A DNA stretch of 64,000 nt from contig JADKFV010000002.1 of assembly GCA_016717325.1 (NCBI GenBank), positions 62,001 to 126,000 on the forward strand. Direction: 5' to 3'. How positions within the stretch are numbered: the stretch's first letter is position 1; each line of letters starts with the position of its first letter. A program made the translations under genes and the position numbers. The notes beneath the pieces were generated by a model. That model was given only the letters and a program-made list of their open reading frames with translations, did no database searches and was not told the DNA's origin. This document shows, in pieces, positions 1 to 10,082 of this stretch. Source of the stretch: Bacteroidota bacterium (GTDB lineage: Bacteria; Bacteroidota; Bacteroidia; AKYH767-A; OLB10).

Positions 1-1986
1 TGCAAGGCGAGCTATAGGCGTTTCCACTTCGCGACCTGCGGTCATAATTAAATCGGCAAATTCATCTACTACCAAAACAATATAAGGTAAAAAGCGGTGA
101 CCATTATTTGGATTCAATCTGCGTTGTGTAAATTTTTGATTGTACTCTTTCAAATTTCTCACTTGTGCTTCTTTAAGCAACTCATATCTATTATCCATTT
201 CTATACAAAGCGAGTTCAAGGTATTCACTACTTTTTTAGTGTCGGTGATTATTGATTCATCTTCGCCCGGAAGTTTTGCAAGAAAATGACGTTCGATTTT
301 TTTGAACAATGTTAACTCTACTTTTTTAGGATCGACCAAAATAAATTTTACTTGCGAAGGATGTTTTTTATAAAGAAGAGAAACCAGCACAGCATTTAAT
401 CCTACCGATTTTCCCTGTCCGGTTGCACCAGCCATAAGCAAGTGAGGCATCTTTGCAAGGTCGCAAACATATACTTCGTTCGAAATAGTTTTTCCTAAAA
501 CGATTGGTAAATCATACTCAGAGTTTTGAAATTTTTCGGAAGCAATTACTGAGCGCATCGAAACTATTTCGGGAGTTTGATTCGGCACCTCGATACCAAT
601 TGTTCCTTTGCCCGGAATAGGAGCAATGATGCGAATGCCCAATGCCGAAAGACTTAATGCGATATCATCCTCGAGGTTTTTTATTTTGGATATACGTACA
701 CCAGCCTGTGGCACTATTTCGAACAATGTAACAGTTGGGCCAACGGTTGCTTTTATTTTTTCGATACCGATGTTGTAGTGGCCTAACGTTTCTACAATTT
801 TATTTTTGTTTGTTTCAAGTTCGGCTTTTAATTCTTCGGGTGTTAATTTATTTTTTTGATTTAAATATCCTTCAAGCAAATCGAGGTCGGGAAATTTGTA
901 AGTAGATAAATCGAGTGTAGGATCATAGGCTCCTAATTTTTCTAAAATATTGGATTCATTTATTTCCGTAAGTTCATTATCGTCATTTTTTTGTTCAATA
1001 GTCATTGGTACTTCATCATCGTTAGCATCTGATTCAGCAACTATTACATCATTTTCAATTTCGTTTTCGTCCAATTCTATTTCATCCACATTCATTTCCA
1101 ATTCGAGCTCAGGTTTTATTTCGTCTACAATTTCTAACTCGGGAACTTTAAGAATGTTATTTGCAGTTGGTTTGGGCTCAACTTTTTTCACATTGAATTC
1201 GACAGGGTTGCTTACTTTATGCTCTATTATTTGCTCTTGTTTCAATGGTGGCGCATCGGCAATTATGGGAGCGTTTATTTTGGTATCTTCGTCCTTTAAT
1301 GGCGTTTTGTTATAAGCAAATTTAATATCGAAAACATGGATAGTAAGACCTGCAAAAGCAAAAAGCAAAAGTAAAGCCTCGCCAGCTAAACCAAGTGAAG
1401 ATTGCAACCACTTGCTAACTTCATAACCATATTGCCCAGCAATAAAAAGCAAATCGCTTTTATTTTGCAAAAGAAAACCAAAAGTAACAGAACCAATAAC
1501 TATGGTGAACAAAGTGTAACCAATAATTTTTGACCATGAAAAAATTCGTTGATTGAATAAAAAACCAAACCCGGCAAAAAACATCACCACACAAAATGCA
1601 AGCGAACAAATACCGAAGCCTTTAAATACAAAAACATGACCTATGATGGCGCCAAGTTTTCCCATCCAATTATCAAGAATAAGATTGGGGTCGCTAAATA
1701 CTTGCCACCAACCAAGGCCTGCAACTTTATCGAAATCGTGGGTGAAACTAATTGCATAACTAAGAATAGATAAAAAGAAAACAACAGACAGGAGCATAAA
1801 AGTAAGACCCAGAATGCGCCTTTGTTTTGGTTGTGCCTCAGTTGTGGTTTCTTTTTTTTCTTCGGTGGAAGTTTCACTTTCGGGCGTTTTTTGTTTTCGC
1901 TTTCGAGGTTCTTTTTTTTCTATGATGGGTTCTTCTACAACCTCGGCTAAAATTTTGTATTCTTTAAAATGATTTCCTATCGACAT
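1..1986 (-). CDS. ftsK: FtsK/SpoIIIE DNA translocase (3' end outside window)
   Basis: Membrane-anchored DNA pump that acts at the septum to clear and resolve chromosome termini. The frame is open from the ATG at 1986 to the window edge (662 codons), so the C-terminal motor and the gamma domain are missing. The N-terminus is charged (Lys/Glu-rich), followed by about four hydrophobic segments (roughly residues 60-220), then an acidic Pro/Glu-rich linker. The FtsK alpha/beta motor region follows, with Walker A GATGQGKS and Walker B VVDEFADL near the edge. The order of membrane domain, linker and RecA-like motor is diagnostic of FtsK. The upstream neighbour ctlX is divergent. No frame damage is seen in this part. 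Confidence 0.95.
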   Translation of the reverse strand, partial: MSIGNHFKEYKILAEVVEEPIIEKKEPRKRKQKTPESETSTEEKKETTTEAQPKQRRILGLTFMLLSVVFFLSILSYAISFTHDFDKVAGLGWWQVFSDPNLILDNWMGKLGAIIGHVFVFKGFGICSLAFCVVMFFAGFGFLFNQRIFSWSKIIGYTLFTIVIGSVTFGFLLQNKSDLLFIAGQYGYEVSKWLQSSLGLAGEALLLLFAFAGLTIHVFDIKFAYNKTPLKDEDTKINAPIIADAPPLKQEQIIEHKVSNPVEFNVKKVEPKPTANNILKVPELEIVDEIKPELELEMNVDEIELDENEIENDVIVAESDANDDEVPMTIEQKNDDNELTEINESNILEKLGAYDPTLDLSTYKFPDLDLLEGYLNQKNKLTPEELKAELETNKNKIVETLGHYNIGIEKIKATVGPTVTLFEIVPQAGVRISKIKNLEDDIALSLSALGIRIIAPIPGKGTIGIEVPNQTPEIVSMRSVIASEKFQNSEYDLPIVLGKTISNEVYVCDLAKMPHLLMAGATGQGKSVGLNAVLVSLLYKKHPSQVKFILVDPKKVELTLFKKIERHFLAKLPGEDESIITDTKKVVNTLNSLCIEMDNRYELLKEAQVRNLKEYNQKFTQRRLNPNNGHRFLPYIVLVVDEFADLIMTAGREVETPIARLA

Positions 1987-2396
1987 TTTTTTTATAGTTT
2001 TTGAATAAGGTTTATGTGCTTCGTAAATTTAACCATGATGTGCCATATCGATTTGGTTGAAATGGCTTTGTTTAAGTTTATTATAAACAACACACCAATT
2101 GGCCAAAAGTGTTGCTATTGCTGCATGTTGAGGTGGACGTGTTGATAACCATTGCAAAATGCCAGAGCCATTTAGGTATTTGAATAACACAAGTTTTAGT
2201 ATATCGGAATATTATAGCAAAACTCTTTTGGCTGCATATTATTGTTTTATGCATTTAGATTGATTGACGAATGCTGTAATTTGAAATCGATTTATATTCA
2301 AGGCGAGATTGTTTCAAAAAAAACAATTGTAAACCCTGATGCAAACCTTCAATTTGTTTGTTTAGATTTACGCCTCTCAAACGATAACATTTCGCT
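1987..2396. other. Divergent intergenic region ftsK/ctlX
   Basis: 410 bp between two divergent genes. It must hold both promoters, but I see no clear TTTG...TAnnTTTG pair on either strand. A 62-codon open frame at 2242-2430 overlaps the ctlX start and has no recognisable features; I do not call it. Confidence 0.5.
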
Positions 2397-3311
2397 ATGT
2401 CTACACTTCAATGTGCCAATACAATTTTAATGATACGGCCAAAACATTTTGGTTATAATTTAGAAACTGCGGTTACAAATAAATTTCAAAACCTTGGCAA
2501 TGTTGACAATGAAAAAGTACTTGCTGAGTTTGATGATGTATACTATAAGTTAATTCAAAATGGTATTGAAGTAATTGTGTATGATGATAAGGATGAAGTA
2601 GTAACGCCCGATTCTGTTTTTTCTAATAACTGGCTGCATGTAGACCATGGAGGAAATATTTTTTTATTCCCTATGCTTGCTCCAAATAGAAGAATAGAAA
2701 AACGTAATGATATAGTTGATGACATCGCTACAAAATTTGCGATTGAAAAAATTGAAGATTGGTCGCGATACGAAAAGGAGGGAAGTTTTTTGGAGAGTAC
2801 GGGCAGTATGGTTTTCGACCACACCAATAGAATTGCATATGCGAGCATTTCGGCTCGAACCGATGAGCAATTGTTTTTGAAATTTTGCGGATACAATAAT
2901 TATAAGCCTGTTACCTTTCGCACATTCGATAATGCCGGTTTCGAAGTGTACCACACCAACGTTATTATGAGCATTGGCGATGAATTTTGTGTGCTATGCG
3001 ATGAATGCTTTTTAAATGCAAGTGAACGCGAGTTGGTAAAATTTAATTTGAAATCGTGCGAAAAAAAAATCATTCTTATTACCCAAGCCCAAATGGAAAA
3101 TTATTGTGCAAACATTTTGCAAGTGCAAAATAAGTTTGGCGAAAAATTTATTGTAATGTCACAACGTGCTTTTGATCATTTTACCTTGCAGCAAAAAAAT
3201 GAACTCGAAAACTATGGTAAACTGATTGTATGCAATATTGAAAATATTGAAGCACATGGTGGTGGCAGTATCCGTTGCATGATGACAGAAATATTTGCAC
3301 ATAGAAAATAG
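2397..3311 (+). CDS. ctlX: CtlX-type citrulline/arginine hydrolase (arginine deiminase-fold)
   Basis: 304 residues, the usual length for the CtlX group of the guanidino-group-modifying (arginine deiminase/amidinotransferase) superfamily. Visible catalytic positions are E133 in FLESTGSM, H186 in VYHTNV and the nucleophile C294 in GGGSIRCM; these match the Glu/Asp-His-Cys triad of the fold. The substrate-side motif FSNNWLHV (about 76-82) is also typical. The family name comes from Francisella citrulline utilisation; the actual substrate here (citrulline, arginine or a related ureido compound) is inferred only. It is cytoplasmic, with no signal peptide. It stands alone with no ornithine or carbamate kinase genes beside it, so a full deiminase pathway is not shown. 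Confidence 0.82.
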   Translation: MSTLQCANTILMIRPKHFGYNLETAVTNKFQNLGNVDNEKVLAEFDDVYYKLIQNGIEVIVYDDKDEVVTPDSVFSNNWLHVDHGGNIFLFPMLAPNRRIEKRNDIVDDIATKFAIEKIEDWSRYEKEGSFLESTGSMVFDHTNRIAYASISARTDEQLFLKFCGYNNYKPVTFRTFDNAGFEVYHTNVIMSIGDEFCVLCDECFLNASERELVKFNLKSCEKKIILITQAQMENYCANILQVQNKFGEKFIVMSQRAFDHFTLQQKNELENYGKLIVCNIENIEAHGGGSIRCMMTEIFAHRK

Positions 3312-3986
3312 ATTACTCCTAATTGCATTTACATACCGCTTTCATTTCTGTTTGCAACATTGTGTTGCAAAATCAAACGCATTTATGATTTGAAATTCTA
3401 ACCTCATCACAGCTCCCGCAAGAGTCCACGCTTGTGACTCGTTGAATAATTTTGCTTGTTTCATTCATTCAGAATATTTTTTTACCATACAAAGATAAAA
3501 TTATGTTATTCATAATGGACAAATAAGTTACCACAAGCGCGGACGCATGCTCCAGCAAATAAACCTAAATCAATGATACTTGAGTCGGTGCAGGCTTCAA
3601 AAGACACATTTTTTTTTAATGTGATTGCGGATATATTTTTAACCCCATTACTTTCATTTTTTTAAAAAACTCTATTCACTGCAATAACACAAACCAACAT
3701 TTTGCTGAAAATGTATAACCAAAAACAATTAATCTTCTTCAACCTCAGTGGGTATTGGAAAAATCAGTTTCGTACTATAAACCACGCAATTTGTTTCTTG
3801 TTTTCAATCATTTCCAAAAGCAAATAGAATCAAAATTTGGTTGGAACTTTTGTAGAATGGATTTAGGTCATTCAGCAATTAGAATGAAGAAACCAAAAAT
3901 GCCGTTTTGGCATTAAAATCCCATTGGCATAATGATTGATTTTTGCACCTCGAAAATAAACAGTAACAAATAAACCAATAATAAAA
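3312..3986. other. Intergenic region ctlX/dnaK
   Basis: 675 bp without a supportable gene. It contains the inverted-repeat element at 3418-3550 and the dnaK upstream region. The minus-strand frame over 3872-4231 lies mostly inside dnaK and is a shadow. No tRNA or convincing consensus promoter was found. Confidence 0.5.
3418..3550. repeat. Small MITE/REP-like element with imperfect terminal inverted repeats
   Basis: The 19-nt arm at 3418-3436 (GCAAGAGTCCACGCTTGTG) and the arm at 3532-3550, read on the minus strand (GCATGCGTCCGCGCTTGTG), agree at 16 of 19 positions. They bracket about 95 bp of AT-rich DNA. The arms are far more GC-rich than their surroundings. It has no coding capacity. The layout suggests a non-autonomous element or a REP-type palindrome that has drifted. 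Confidence 0.5.
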
Positions 3987-5903
3987 ATGAGAAAAGTAAT
4001 AGGAATAGATTTAGGCACCACCAACTCGTGTGTTGCAGTAATGGAGGGCAACGAGCCTGTTGTTATTCCAAACAGTGAAGGCCGCAGAACAACACCATCC
4101 ATAGTGGCATTCTTGCCAAATGGCGAGCGCAAAGTGGGCGACCCTGCTAAGCGACAAGCAATTACCAACCCTACTAAAACCATTTCATCCATAAAGCGAT
4201 TCATGGGCGAAACATTTGATAAGGTTGCCAAAGAAACCTCGCGTGTGCCATATCAAGTGGTAAAAGGTGACAACAATACACCACGCGTAAATATCGATGA
4301 CAGAAAATATACGCCACAGGAAATTTCGGCCATGGTATTGCAAAAAATGAAAAAAACTGCCGAAGATTATTTAGGATATGATGTGAGCGAAGCTGTGATA
4401 ACGGTGCCGGCTTACTTCAACGATTCGCAACGTCAGGCAACTAAAGAAGCCGGAGAAATTGCCGGATTAAAGGTACTACGTATAATAAACGAACCTACCG
4501 CGGCAGCACTAGCTTACGGCATGGATAAAAAACATACCGATACCAAGGTTGCAGTATTCGATTTGGGTGGTGGTACGTTCGATATTTCGGTGCTTGAGTT
4601 GGGCGATGGTGTATTCGAAGTAAAATCGACCAATGGCGATACACACTTAGGTGGTGACGATTTTGACCAGGTAATTATAGATTGGCTAGCGGATGAGTTT
4701 AAAAGTGATGAAGGCCTCGATTTGCGCAAAGACCCTATGGCATTGCAGCGCTTGAAAGAAGCTGCCGAAAAAGCAAAAATAGAATTGTCGAGTTCGTCAC
4801 AAACGGAGGTAAACCTGCCATATATTATGCCTGTAGATGGCATGCCAAAACATTTGGTAAAAACATTAACACGCGCAAAATTTGAACAACTTGCCGATAA
4901 ATTAATACAGTCGACATTGGAGCCATGCAAAAAAGCATTGGCCGATGCAAAACTTAATCCATCGCAAATTGATGAGGTAATTTTGGTAGGAGGTTCAACC
5001 AGAATTCCGGCTATACAAGATTTGGTAGAAAAGTTTTTCGGCCGCAAACCTTCCAAAGGCGTAAACCCCGATGAAGTAGTTGCAGTCGGTGCTGCCATAC
5101 AAGGTGCTGTGTTAACAGGTGAAGTAAAAGATGTTTTGTTGCTCGATGTAACACCACTTTCATTAGGAATAGAAACTATGGGAGGTGTGTTTACAAAACT
5201 CATAGAATCGAACACAACAATACCTACAAAGAAATCGGAAATATTTTCAACTGCGTCCGATAGTCAGCCATCAGTAGAAATACATGTGCTGCAAGGCGAA
5301 CGTTCTATGGCTAAAGACAACCGTACCATTGGCCGTTTCCACTTAGATGGAATTCCACCGGCACCGCGCGGTACTCCAAAAATAGAAGTGGTATTCGATA
5401 TTGATGCAAATGGAATATTGCACGTATCGGCCAAAGACCAGGGCACAGGCAAATCGCAAAATATACGAATAGAGGCATCGTCAGGCTTGAGTGACGAAGA
5501 CATTAAGCGCATGAAAAACGAAGCCGAAGCCAATGCCGAAAGTGACCGTAAGTTGAAAGAAGAAACCGAAAAATTGAACCTTGCCGATACAGCAATATTC
5601 AGCAGCGAAAAACAACTGAAAGATTATGGCGATAAAATTCCTGCCGATAAAAAAGCCGCAATCGAAAGCGCTTTGGCCGAATTAAAAACAGCACACAGTG
5701 CACGCAATGTTGATGCACTTGATGCCGCCTCAGCCAACTTAAATAATGCATGGCAAGCGGCATCACAAGATATAAACAACGCACAACAAGCAGAGCAGGC
5801 CAACAATGCAAATGCACAAAACAATGGTGCCGATAATGGCAGTGCAAACCAGGATAATAAAGAGGGCGATGTAAAAGATGTTGATTACGAAGAAGTAAAA
5901 TAA
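3987..5903 (+). CDS. dnaK: Chaperone DnaK (Hsp70)
   Basis: 638-residue full-length Hsp70. The ATPase domain opens with GIDLGTTNSCVAV (residues 5-17), carries the adenosine-binding DLGGGTFDISVL stretch and the GGSTRIPA motif. The interdomain linker LLLDVTPLSLGIETMGG leads into the substrate-binding domain, then a helical lid and a Gln/Asn-rich tail ending in DVKDVDYEEVK, the acidic end typical of bacterial DnaK. It acts with DnaJ and GrpE, whose genes are in this window about 30 kb away (34135-35927), so dnaK is separate from its co-chaperones. It is monocistronic and followed by a strong hairpin terminator. Confidence 0.99.
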   Translation: MRKVIGIDLGTTNSCVAVMEGNEPVVIPNSEGRRTTPSIVAFLPNGERKVGDPAKRQAITNPTKTISSIKRFMGETFDKVAKETSRVPYQVVKGDNNTPRVNIDDRKYTPQEISAMVLQKMKKTAEDYLGYDVSEAVITVPAYFNDSQRQATKEAGEIAGLKVLRIINEPTAAALAYGMDKKHTDTKVAVFDLGGGTFDISVLELGDGVFEVKSTNGDTHLGGDDFDQVIIDWLADEFKSDEGLDLRKDPMALQRLKEAAEKAKIELSSSSQTEVNLPYIMPVDGMPKHLVKTLTRAKFEQLADKLIQSTLEPCKKALADAKLNPSQIDEVILVGGSTRIPAIQDLVEKFFGRKPSKGVNPDEVVAVGAAIQGAVLTGEVKDVLLLDVTPLSLGIETMGGVFTKLIESNTTIPTKKSEIFSTASDSQPSVEIHVLQGERSMAKDNRTIGRFHLDGIPPAPRGTPKIEVVFDIDANGILHVSAKDQGTGKSQNIRIEASSGLSDEDIKRMKNEAEANAESDRKLKEETEKLNLADTAIFSSEKQLKDYGDKIPADKKAAIESALAELKTAHSARNVDALDAASANLNNAWQAASQDINNAQQAEQANNANAQNNGADNGSANQDNKEGDVKDVDYEEVK

Positions 5904-5924
5904 TTCTCGAAATCGATTTGGAAC

Positions 5925-5960
5925 AAAAAATGCCTTTGCGTTTGCAAAGGCATTTTTTTT
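5925..5960 (+). terminator. Rho-independent terminator of dnaK
   Basis: Nine-base-pair stem TGCCTTTGC / GCAAAGGCA with a four-base loop, flanked by an A-run and followed by eight T. It starts 22 bp after the dnaK stop. Confidence 0.9.
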
Positions 5961-6026
5961 GCGCTGTTGTAACAAAACATACCTGCTCACTGTCAGATGT
6001 ATATAAACTCCTAAAAACATCTTCTT

Positions 6027-6752
6027 ATGAAATTATTCAAAAATGTATTTGTAGTATTTTTTTCCATTGTTGTAATGTACACCATGTGTAGCTTTATATA
6101 TGAAAACGTTACCGGTTCAGGTAAGATGGCACAAGAAAACCGCACAGTGCCGGCATTTTCAGGCATTGATGTTTGCTGTGGTATCGAAGTGATTGTGAAA
6201 TCCGGCTCCCAATCGGTATCAGTAAATGCCGAGGATAATGTATTGCCTTTGGTAGAAACTGAAGTAAAGGATAATGTGTTGCATATTGGATACAAAAATA
6301 AGGTCTCGCTTAAAACACATAAGAAAGTAACGGTGTATGTATCCGCAGCATCAATCGAAAAACTTTATGCAAGCAGTGGAAGCAAACTTGTATGCGATGA
6401 GGTAATAAAAGGCAACAAACTTATTGCAAAAGTATCGAGTGGTGCCGATATGAAAATTGCAATCGGGGTTGACGATTTTAATTGCGAAGCAAGTTCAGGA
6501 AGCAATATGCAAGTAAGTGGTAAAGCAAATTCTTTGTGGGCCGAAGCATCGAGCAGTGGCGATATTGATGCAAAAAACTGCCCGGTTTCAACAGCAACTA
6601 CAGAGGCTTCGAGTGGCAGTAACATCACAGTAAATGTATCCGAAAATTTAATAGCAAAGGCATCATCGGGTGGCGATATCCTTTATAAGGGTGCAGTTAC
6701 AAAAGTGAATAAAAAATTATCTTCGGGTGGCTCAGTAAAAATGTTGAATTGA
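6027..6752 (+). CDS. DUF2807 (GIN-domain) surface protein
   Basis: 241 residues. An N-terminal hydrophobic segment (about residues 5-25) acts as signal or anchor. It is followed by a repetitive beta-rich body: residues about 35-100 match the DUF2807 head opening (VPAFSGIDVCCGIEV...), then repeated motifs of the form ASSGS/ASSGGDI about every 20 residues, as in a short beta-helix. DUF2807 proteins are common in Bacteroidota and are called putative auto-transporter adhesin head domains, but the function is unproven. It is probably periplasmic or outer-membrane associated. It ends in TGA, which shows that TGA is used as a stop in this genome. Confidence 0.8.
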   Translation: MKLFKNVFVVFFSIVVMYTMCSFIYENVTGSGKMAQENRTVPAFSGIDVCCGIEVIVKSGSQSVSVNAEDNVLPLVETEVKDNVLHIGYKNKVSLKTHKKVTVYVSAASIEKLYASSGSKLVCDEVIKGNKLIAKVSSGADMKIAIGVDDFNCEASSGSNMQVSGKANSLWAEASSSGDIDAKNCPVSTATTEASSGSNITVNVSENLIAKASSGGDILYKGAVTKVNKKLSSGGSVKMLN

Positions 6753-7241
6753 TTGTAGAAAATATTTTAAGCAAAAGAGGAATTTAATTGTTCAATTTCT
6801 TGTGCATTTTAAAGCACAGATTTTTCTTTCTTTTTTTTGAAATTAATAATGTCTCATATTTATTTGGTCACTGTTTTTTTGAGGAAATTGTTACCCACCC
6901 CTCCTCGCTAACTTTTGATACAGCCAAAAAAGTTTTGTTTCTTTTTTAATACATTTCAGATTGTTGTTCTTTTTAGAAATTACAAACATGGCATATCAAT
7001 TTGATGTGTATTGCATTGTTCAGGTTTATTAATAATAGCTTTCAACTAAAAAACTATCGTTACCAAAATTTTAGAAAACCAGAAATTGCAGGGAAGCTAA
7101 TTTGAAGCGTTTAAGCATATCAAAGTATACAAAGCTCAACAAAATGTAATAATGTGTGGTTAAAGGATAAAAATATTTGGCAAGTAGATTTTTTTGACTT
7201 TATTTGCTTGTAATCTTTAAATCCTTTAAAACATTTTTTTT
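6753..7241. other. Intergenic region, nothing recognised
   Basis: 489 bp, very AT-rich, with no open frame of note and no hairpin or tRNA. It presumably holds the promoter of the gene at 7242; the stretch TAATCTTTA near 7212 is a weak match to the -7 element. Confidence 0.4.
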
Positions 7242-9530
7242 ATGCGTAAACATTTACTAATGGCAACAGCATGCCTTTTATGGAGTGTATTTGCCTCAGC
7301 ACAATTGAACGTTACATTTCGTTCACAATTAACTTTTCCAGGAAAGTCCTTAGCCAATATTTGGGGCTATAGCGATTCTCTTAATCGAGAATATGCACTT
7401 GTCGGCACTACCGCAGGTATGTCGATAGTTGATGTTACCAATGCCACTGCACCTGCTTTATTATTTAATATTGTGGGGGCAAACAGCCAATGGCGCGAGG
7501 TGCGTACTTATGGTAAATATGCTTATGTAGCTACAGAAGGCGGAGGCGGATTGCAAATTGTAAACCTTTCTTATCTGCCCGATTCAGCACCTTCAAAATT
7601 CTGGACGGGAAATGGCGCAATAGCCGGATTATCGCGCATACATACTGTGCATGTGGATGGCGATAACATTTTTTTAAATGGCTGCCGCAATAGTGGCGGT
7701 TCATATCTGTTCAATGGTGCATCATTAATTTGTTCTCTCACCGATCCATGGAATCCAAATTTTGTTGGCCACACAAGTACTGGTGTAAGTTCTACAGTTG
7801 ATTATGTGCACGATGGACAAGCCTTGGGCAACAGATTATATGCAGGGCATATTTACGATGGCAAATTTTCTATTTACGACATTACAAACAAAGCCGCTCC
7901 GGTATTGCTCAATAAACAAATTACAACAAATGCATTTTGCCACAATACATGGCTTAATGGTGCCAGCAATGTTGTGTTTACAACCGATGAAGTAAGTAAC
8001 TCTTATCTAACAGCTTATGATGTATCGAACCCAAATAACATTCAATACCTTGATAAAATTCAATCGCAAAACCCGGGGTCAGGTTCAATTATACATAATA
8101 CTTATATTAAAAATGAGTATGCTGTATGTTCATATTATCGCGATGGTTTTATTATAGTTGATGCATCGCGTCCCGGAAACCTTGTACTCACCGGCTGGTA
8201 CGATACTTCTCCATCATTTGCCGGCAATGGCTTTAATGGGGCATGGGGAGTATATCCTTATTTTCCTTCAGGAAATGTGGTGGTAAGCGATATTGAAAAT
8301 GGATTGTTTGTTCTTACACCAAATTATGTTCGTGCCTGCCATATCGAAGGAGTAGTTACAGATCAATCTACAAGTTTGGCTATTAATGGTGCATCGGTTA
8401 GCATTTCGGGTCCTGCTACACTTGCCGAAACATCTGCAGCAAATGGCCAGTATAAAACCGGAACTTCAACTGCTGGTACGTATACTGTTACTGTTAGCAA
8501 AGCAGGTTATGTTACTAATGTTACTTCGGGAGTGGTGCTAACCAACGGTATTCTTACTACTCTTAATATTGCATTAGTTCCAGTTGGAAGTTGCGGTACG
8601 CCTACAGGTTTGTCTGCCACCTCTATAACACAAACTACTGTAACCCTCAACTGGGGTGCGGTGAGTGGAGCTGTTTCTTACAATGTGCAATATCGTGCAG
8701 TAGGAGCAGGAACCTGGACTAACGGTACATCTGCATCTACAAGCCTTGCCATATCAGGGCTGGTGGCCAGCACCAATTACGAGTTTCAGGTACAGGCACT
8801 TTGCAGCGGTACATCGGGTACGTACAGTACTTTGGGCACATTCACTACTTTGGCACCAGGTGGAAATTGCACAAGCGATATTTACGAAACCAACAACACT
8901 TCATCCACAACAAAAACCATTGCTGTCAATACCGATATTTATGCTTTAATAGGAGTAGCGGGCGATCTTGATTGGTTTAGATTTACAACCGTATCGCCAA
9001 ATACCAAATTAAAAGCCACTTTAACACAAGTGCCTTTCGATTATGATTTGCGATTGTACAGTAATTCAAATTCACTTTTAACCACATCGCAAAATGGAGG
9101 TACAACAAGCGAAACTATAATACGAAATGCGACAACAGCTGCTACATATAAGCTCAGGGTATATGGTTACAATGGTGCATTCAGCGCCACAAGTTGTTAT
9201 AAATTGCGGGTCGATGTGAGTAGTGTAAACTATGTAAAAACAATACCGCAAGATATTGAAACTTTCAAGTACACTGCCGAAAACGAATTAAATGCATTTC
9301 CAAATCCTGCTACCGATGCTGTTGCTTTTATATTTGAAAGCGATATTGAAACCACAGGCAGCATTTCGATATTTGACTTAACGGGCAGAATGATAAATAA
9401 CACGCAAATAAATGTGATTGAAGGACAAAATATGGCTGACTTAAACATCGCATACCTTGCAAATGGAGTTTACATAGTTGAAGTGTTTGACGGAACTGAA
9501 ACTATAAAAGTGAAGGTTGTAAAAGAGTAG
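7242..9530 (+). CDS. Secreted choice-of-anchor B protein with FN3, PPC and T9SS sorting domain
   Basis: 762 residues. Signal peptide of about 20 residues (MRKHLLMATACLLWSVFASA|Q). Residues about 25-360 form a beta-propeller-like LVIVD/choice-of-anchor B region (motifs YAYVATEGGGGLQIVNLSYLP, HNTYIKNEYAVCSYY). A carboxypeptidase-regulatory-like domain (about 365-445), a fibronectin III domain (about 450-535) and a pre-peptidase C-terminal (PPC) domain (about 540-650) follow. The last 80 residues begin LNAFPNPATDAV and end in KVKVVKE, a type A T9SS sorting signal. The product should be exported through the outer membrane and attached or released. No catalytic residues are evident, so it is more likely a binding or structural surface protein. 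Confidence 0.85.
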   Translation: MRKHLLMATACLLWSVFASAQLNVTFRSQLTFPGKSLANIWGYSDSLNREYALVGTTAGMSIVDVTNATAPALLFNIVGANSQWREVRTYGKYAYVATEGGGGLQIVNLSYLPDSAPSKFWTGNGAIAGLSRIHTVHVDGDNIFLNGCRNSGGSYLFNGASLICSLTDPWNPNFVGHTSTGVSSTVDYVHDGQALGNRLYAGHIYDGKFSIYDITNKAAPVLLNKQITTNAFCHNTWLNGASNVVFTTDEVSNSYLTAYDVSNPNNIQYLDKIQSQNPGSGSIIHNTYIKNEYAVCSYYRDGFIIVDASRPGNLVLTGWYDTSPSFAGNGFNGAWGVYPYFPSGNVVVSDIENGLFVLTPNYVRACHIEGVVTDQSTSLAINGASVSISGPATLAETSAANGQYKTGTSTAGTYTVTVSKAGYVTNVTSGVVLTNGILTTLNIALVPVGSCGTPTGLSATSITQTTVTLNWGAVSGAVSYNVQYRAVGAGTWTNGTSASTSLAISGLVASTNYEFQVQALCSGTSGTYSTLGTFTTLAPGGNCTSDIYETNNTSSTTKTIAVNTDIYALIGVAGDLDWFRFTTVSPNTKLKATLTQVPFDYDLRLYSNSNSLLTTSQNGGTTSETIIRNATTAATYKLRVYGYNGAFSATSCYKLRVDVSSVNYVKTIPQDIETFKYTAENELNAFPNPATDAVAFIFESDIETTGSISIFDLTGRMINNTQINVIEGQNMADLNIAYLANGVYIVEVFDGTETIKVKVVKE

Positions 9531-9631
9531 ATTCAAAGTTGATTTTGTGAAAACTGTAATCAGTTTGGAACGCGATTTTGATACCTTTAAATATTCAATA
9601 AATCACTAAATAATAAAATAAGGTTCCAAAT

Positions 9632-9665
9632 AAAAAGGCTGTCATTTTTGTGACAGCCTTTTTTA
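9632..9665. terminator. Bidirectional terminator shared by the T9SS gene and hpf
   Basis: Perfect stem AAAAAGGCTGTCA / TGACAGCCTTTTT with a short T-rich loop. It has A-runs on one side and T-runs on the other, so it can stop transcription from both convergent genes (stop codons at 9530 and 9668). Confidence 0.88.
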
Positions 9666-9667
9666 AT

Positions 9668-9966
9668 TTATACACCCCGTACTTTTTCTTTATGCCTGGT
9701 TATTTGCTTTCGCAACGCCTCTACAGCATTGTCGGTAGCTTCTTCAAACGATCGACATTGTTGCTTGGCAAACAAAATTTTGCCAGGGGTTTTTAATCGT
9801 ATTTCGGTAATTTTATTTTTCATGTCCGATGAGTTATCGAGTTTCAAAAAAACTTCCCATCAATGATGTCTTCATAAAAGTGGATAAGCTTATCTACCCG
9901 CTCCTGAATAAATTCAATTAATTTTTTGTCAGCATCAAAATGAATGCTCTGAACTTTCAATTTCAT
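9668..9966 (-). CDS. hpf: Ribosome hibernation promoting factor HPF/RaiA (frameshift in this sequence)
   Basis: Short-form hibernation factor (about 99 residues after correction) that binds the 30S decoding region in stationary phase. The first frame reads MKLKVQSIHFDADKKLIEFI...HFYEDIIDGK, then runs into TGA. The second frame continues LKLDNSSDMKNKITEIRLK...RSFEEATDNAVEALRKQITRHKEKV to the TAA at 9668. Restoring one G in the GGG run (plus-strand CCC at 9856-9858) joins them. The SFEEATDNAVEALRKQ block is the conserved C-terminal helix of the family. It lies downstream of xerC and rpsU on the same strand, an arrangement seen in other Bacteroidota. The break looks like a homopolymer error rather than decay, because both halves are well conserved. 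Confidence 0.85.
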
Positions 9967-10082
9967 AAAATGTAATGTGTTAAAAATATTGTTAAACTTA
10001 AAGAGACTTTTACTAATTGCGTTTTTGATTCTGTGTTTTGCTACATATTCTTTTGTTTTAAATTGTTTGATAATTATAGATT

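Noticed and set aside
2242..2430. 62-codon frame upstream of ctlX
   Set aside because: Overlaps the ctlX start and has no supporting features.
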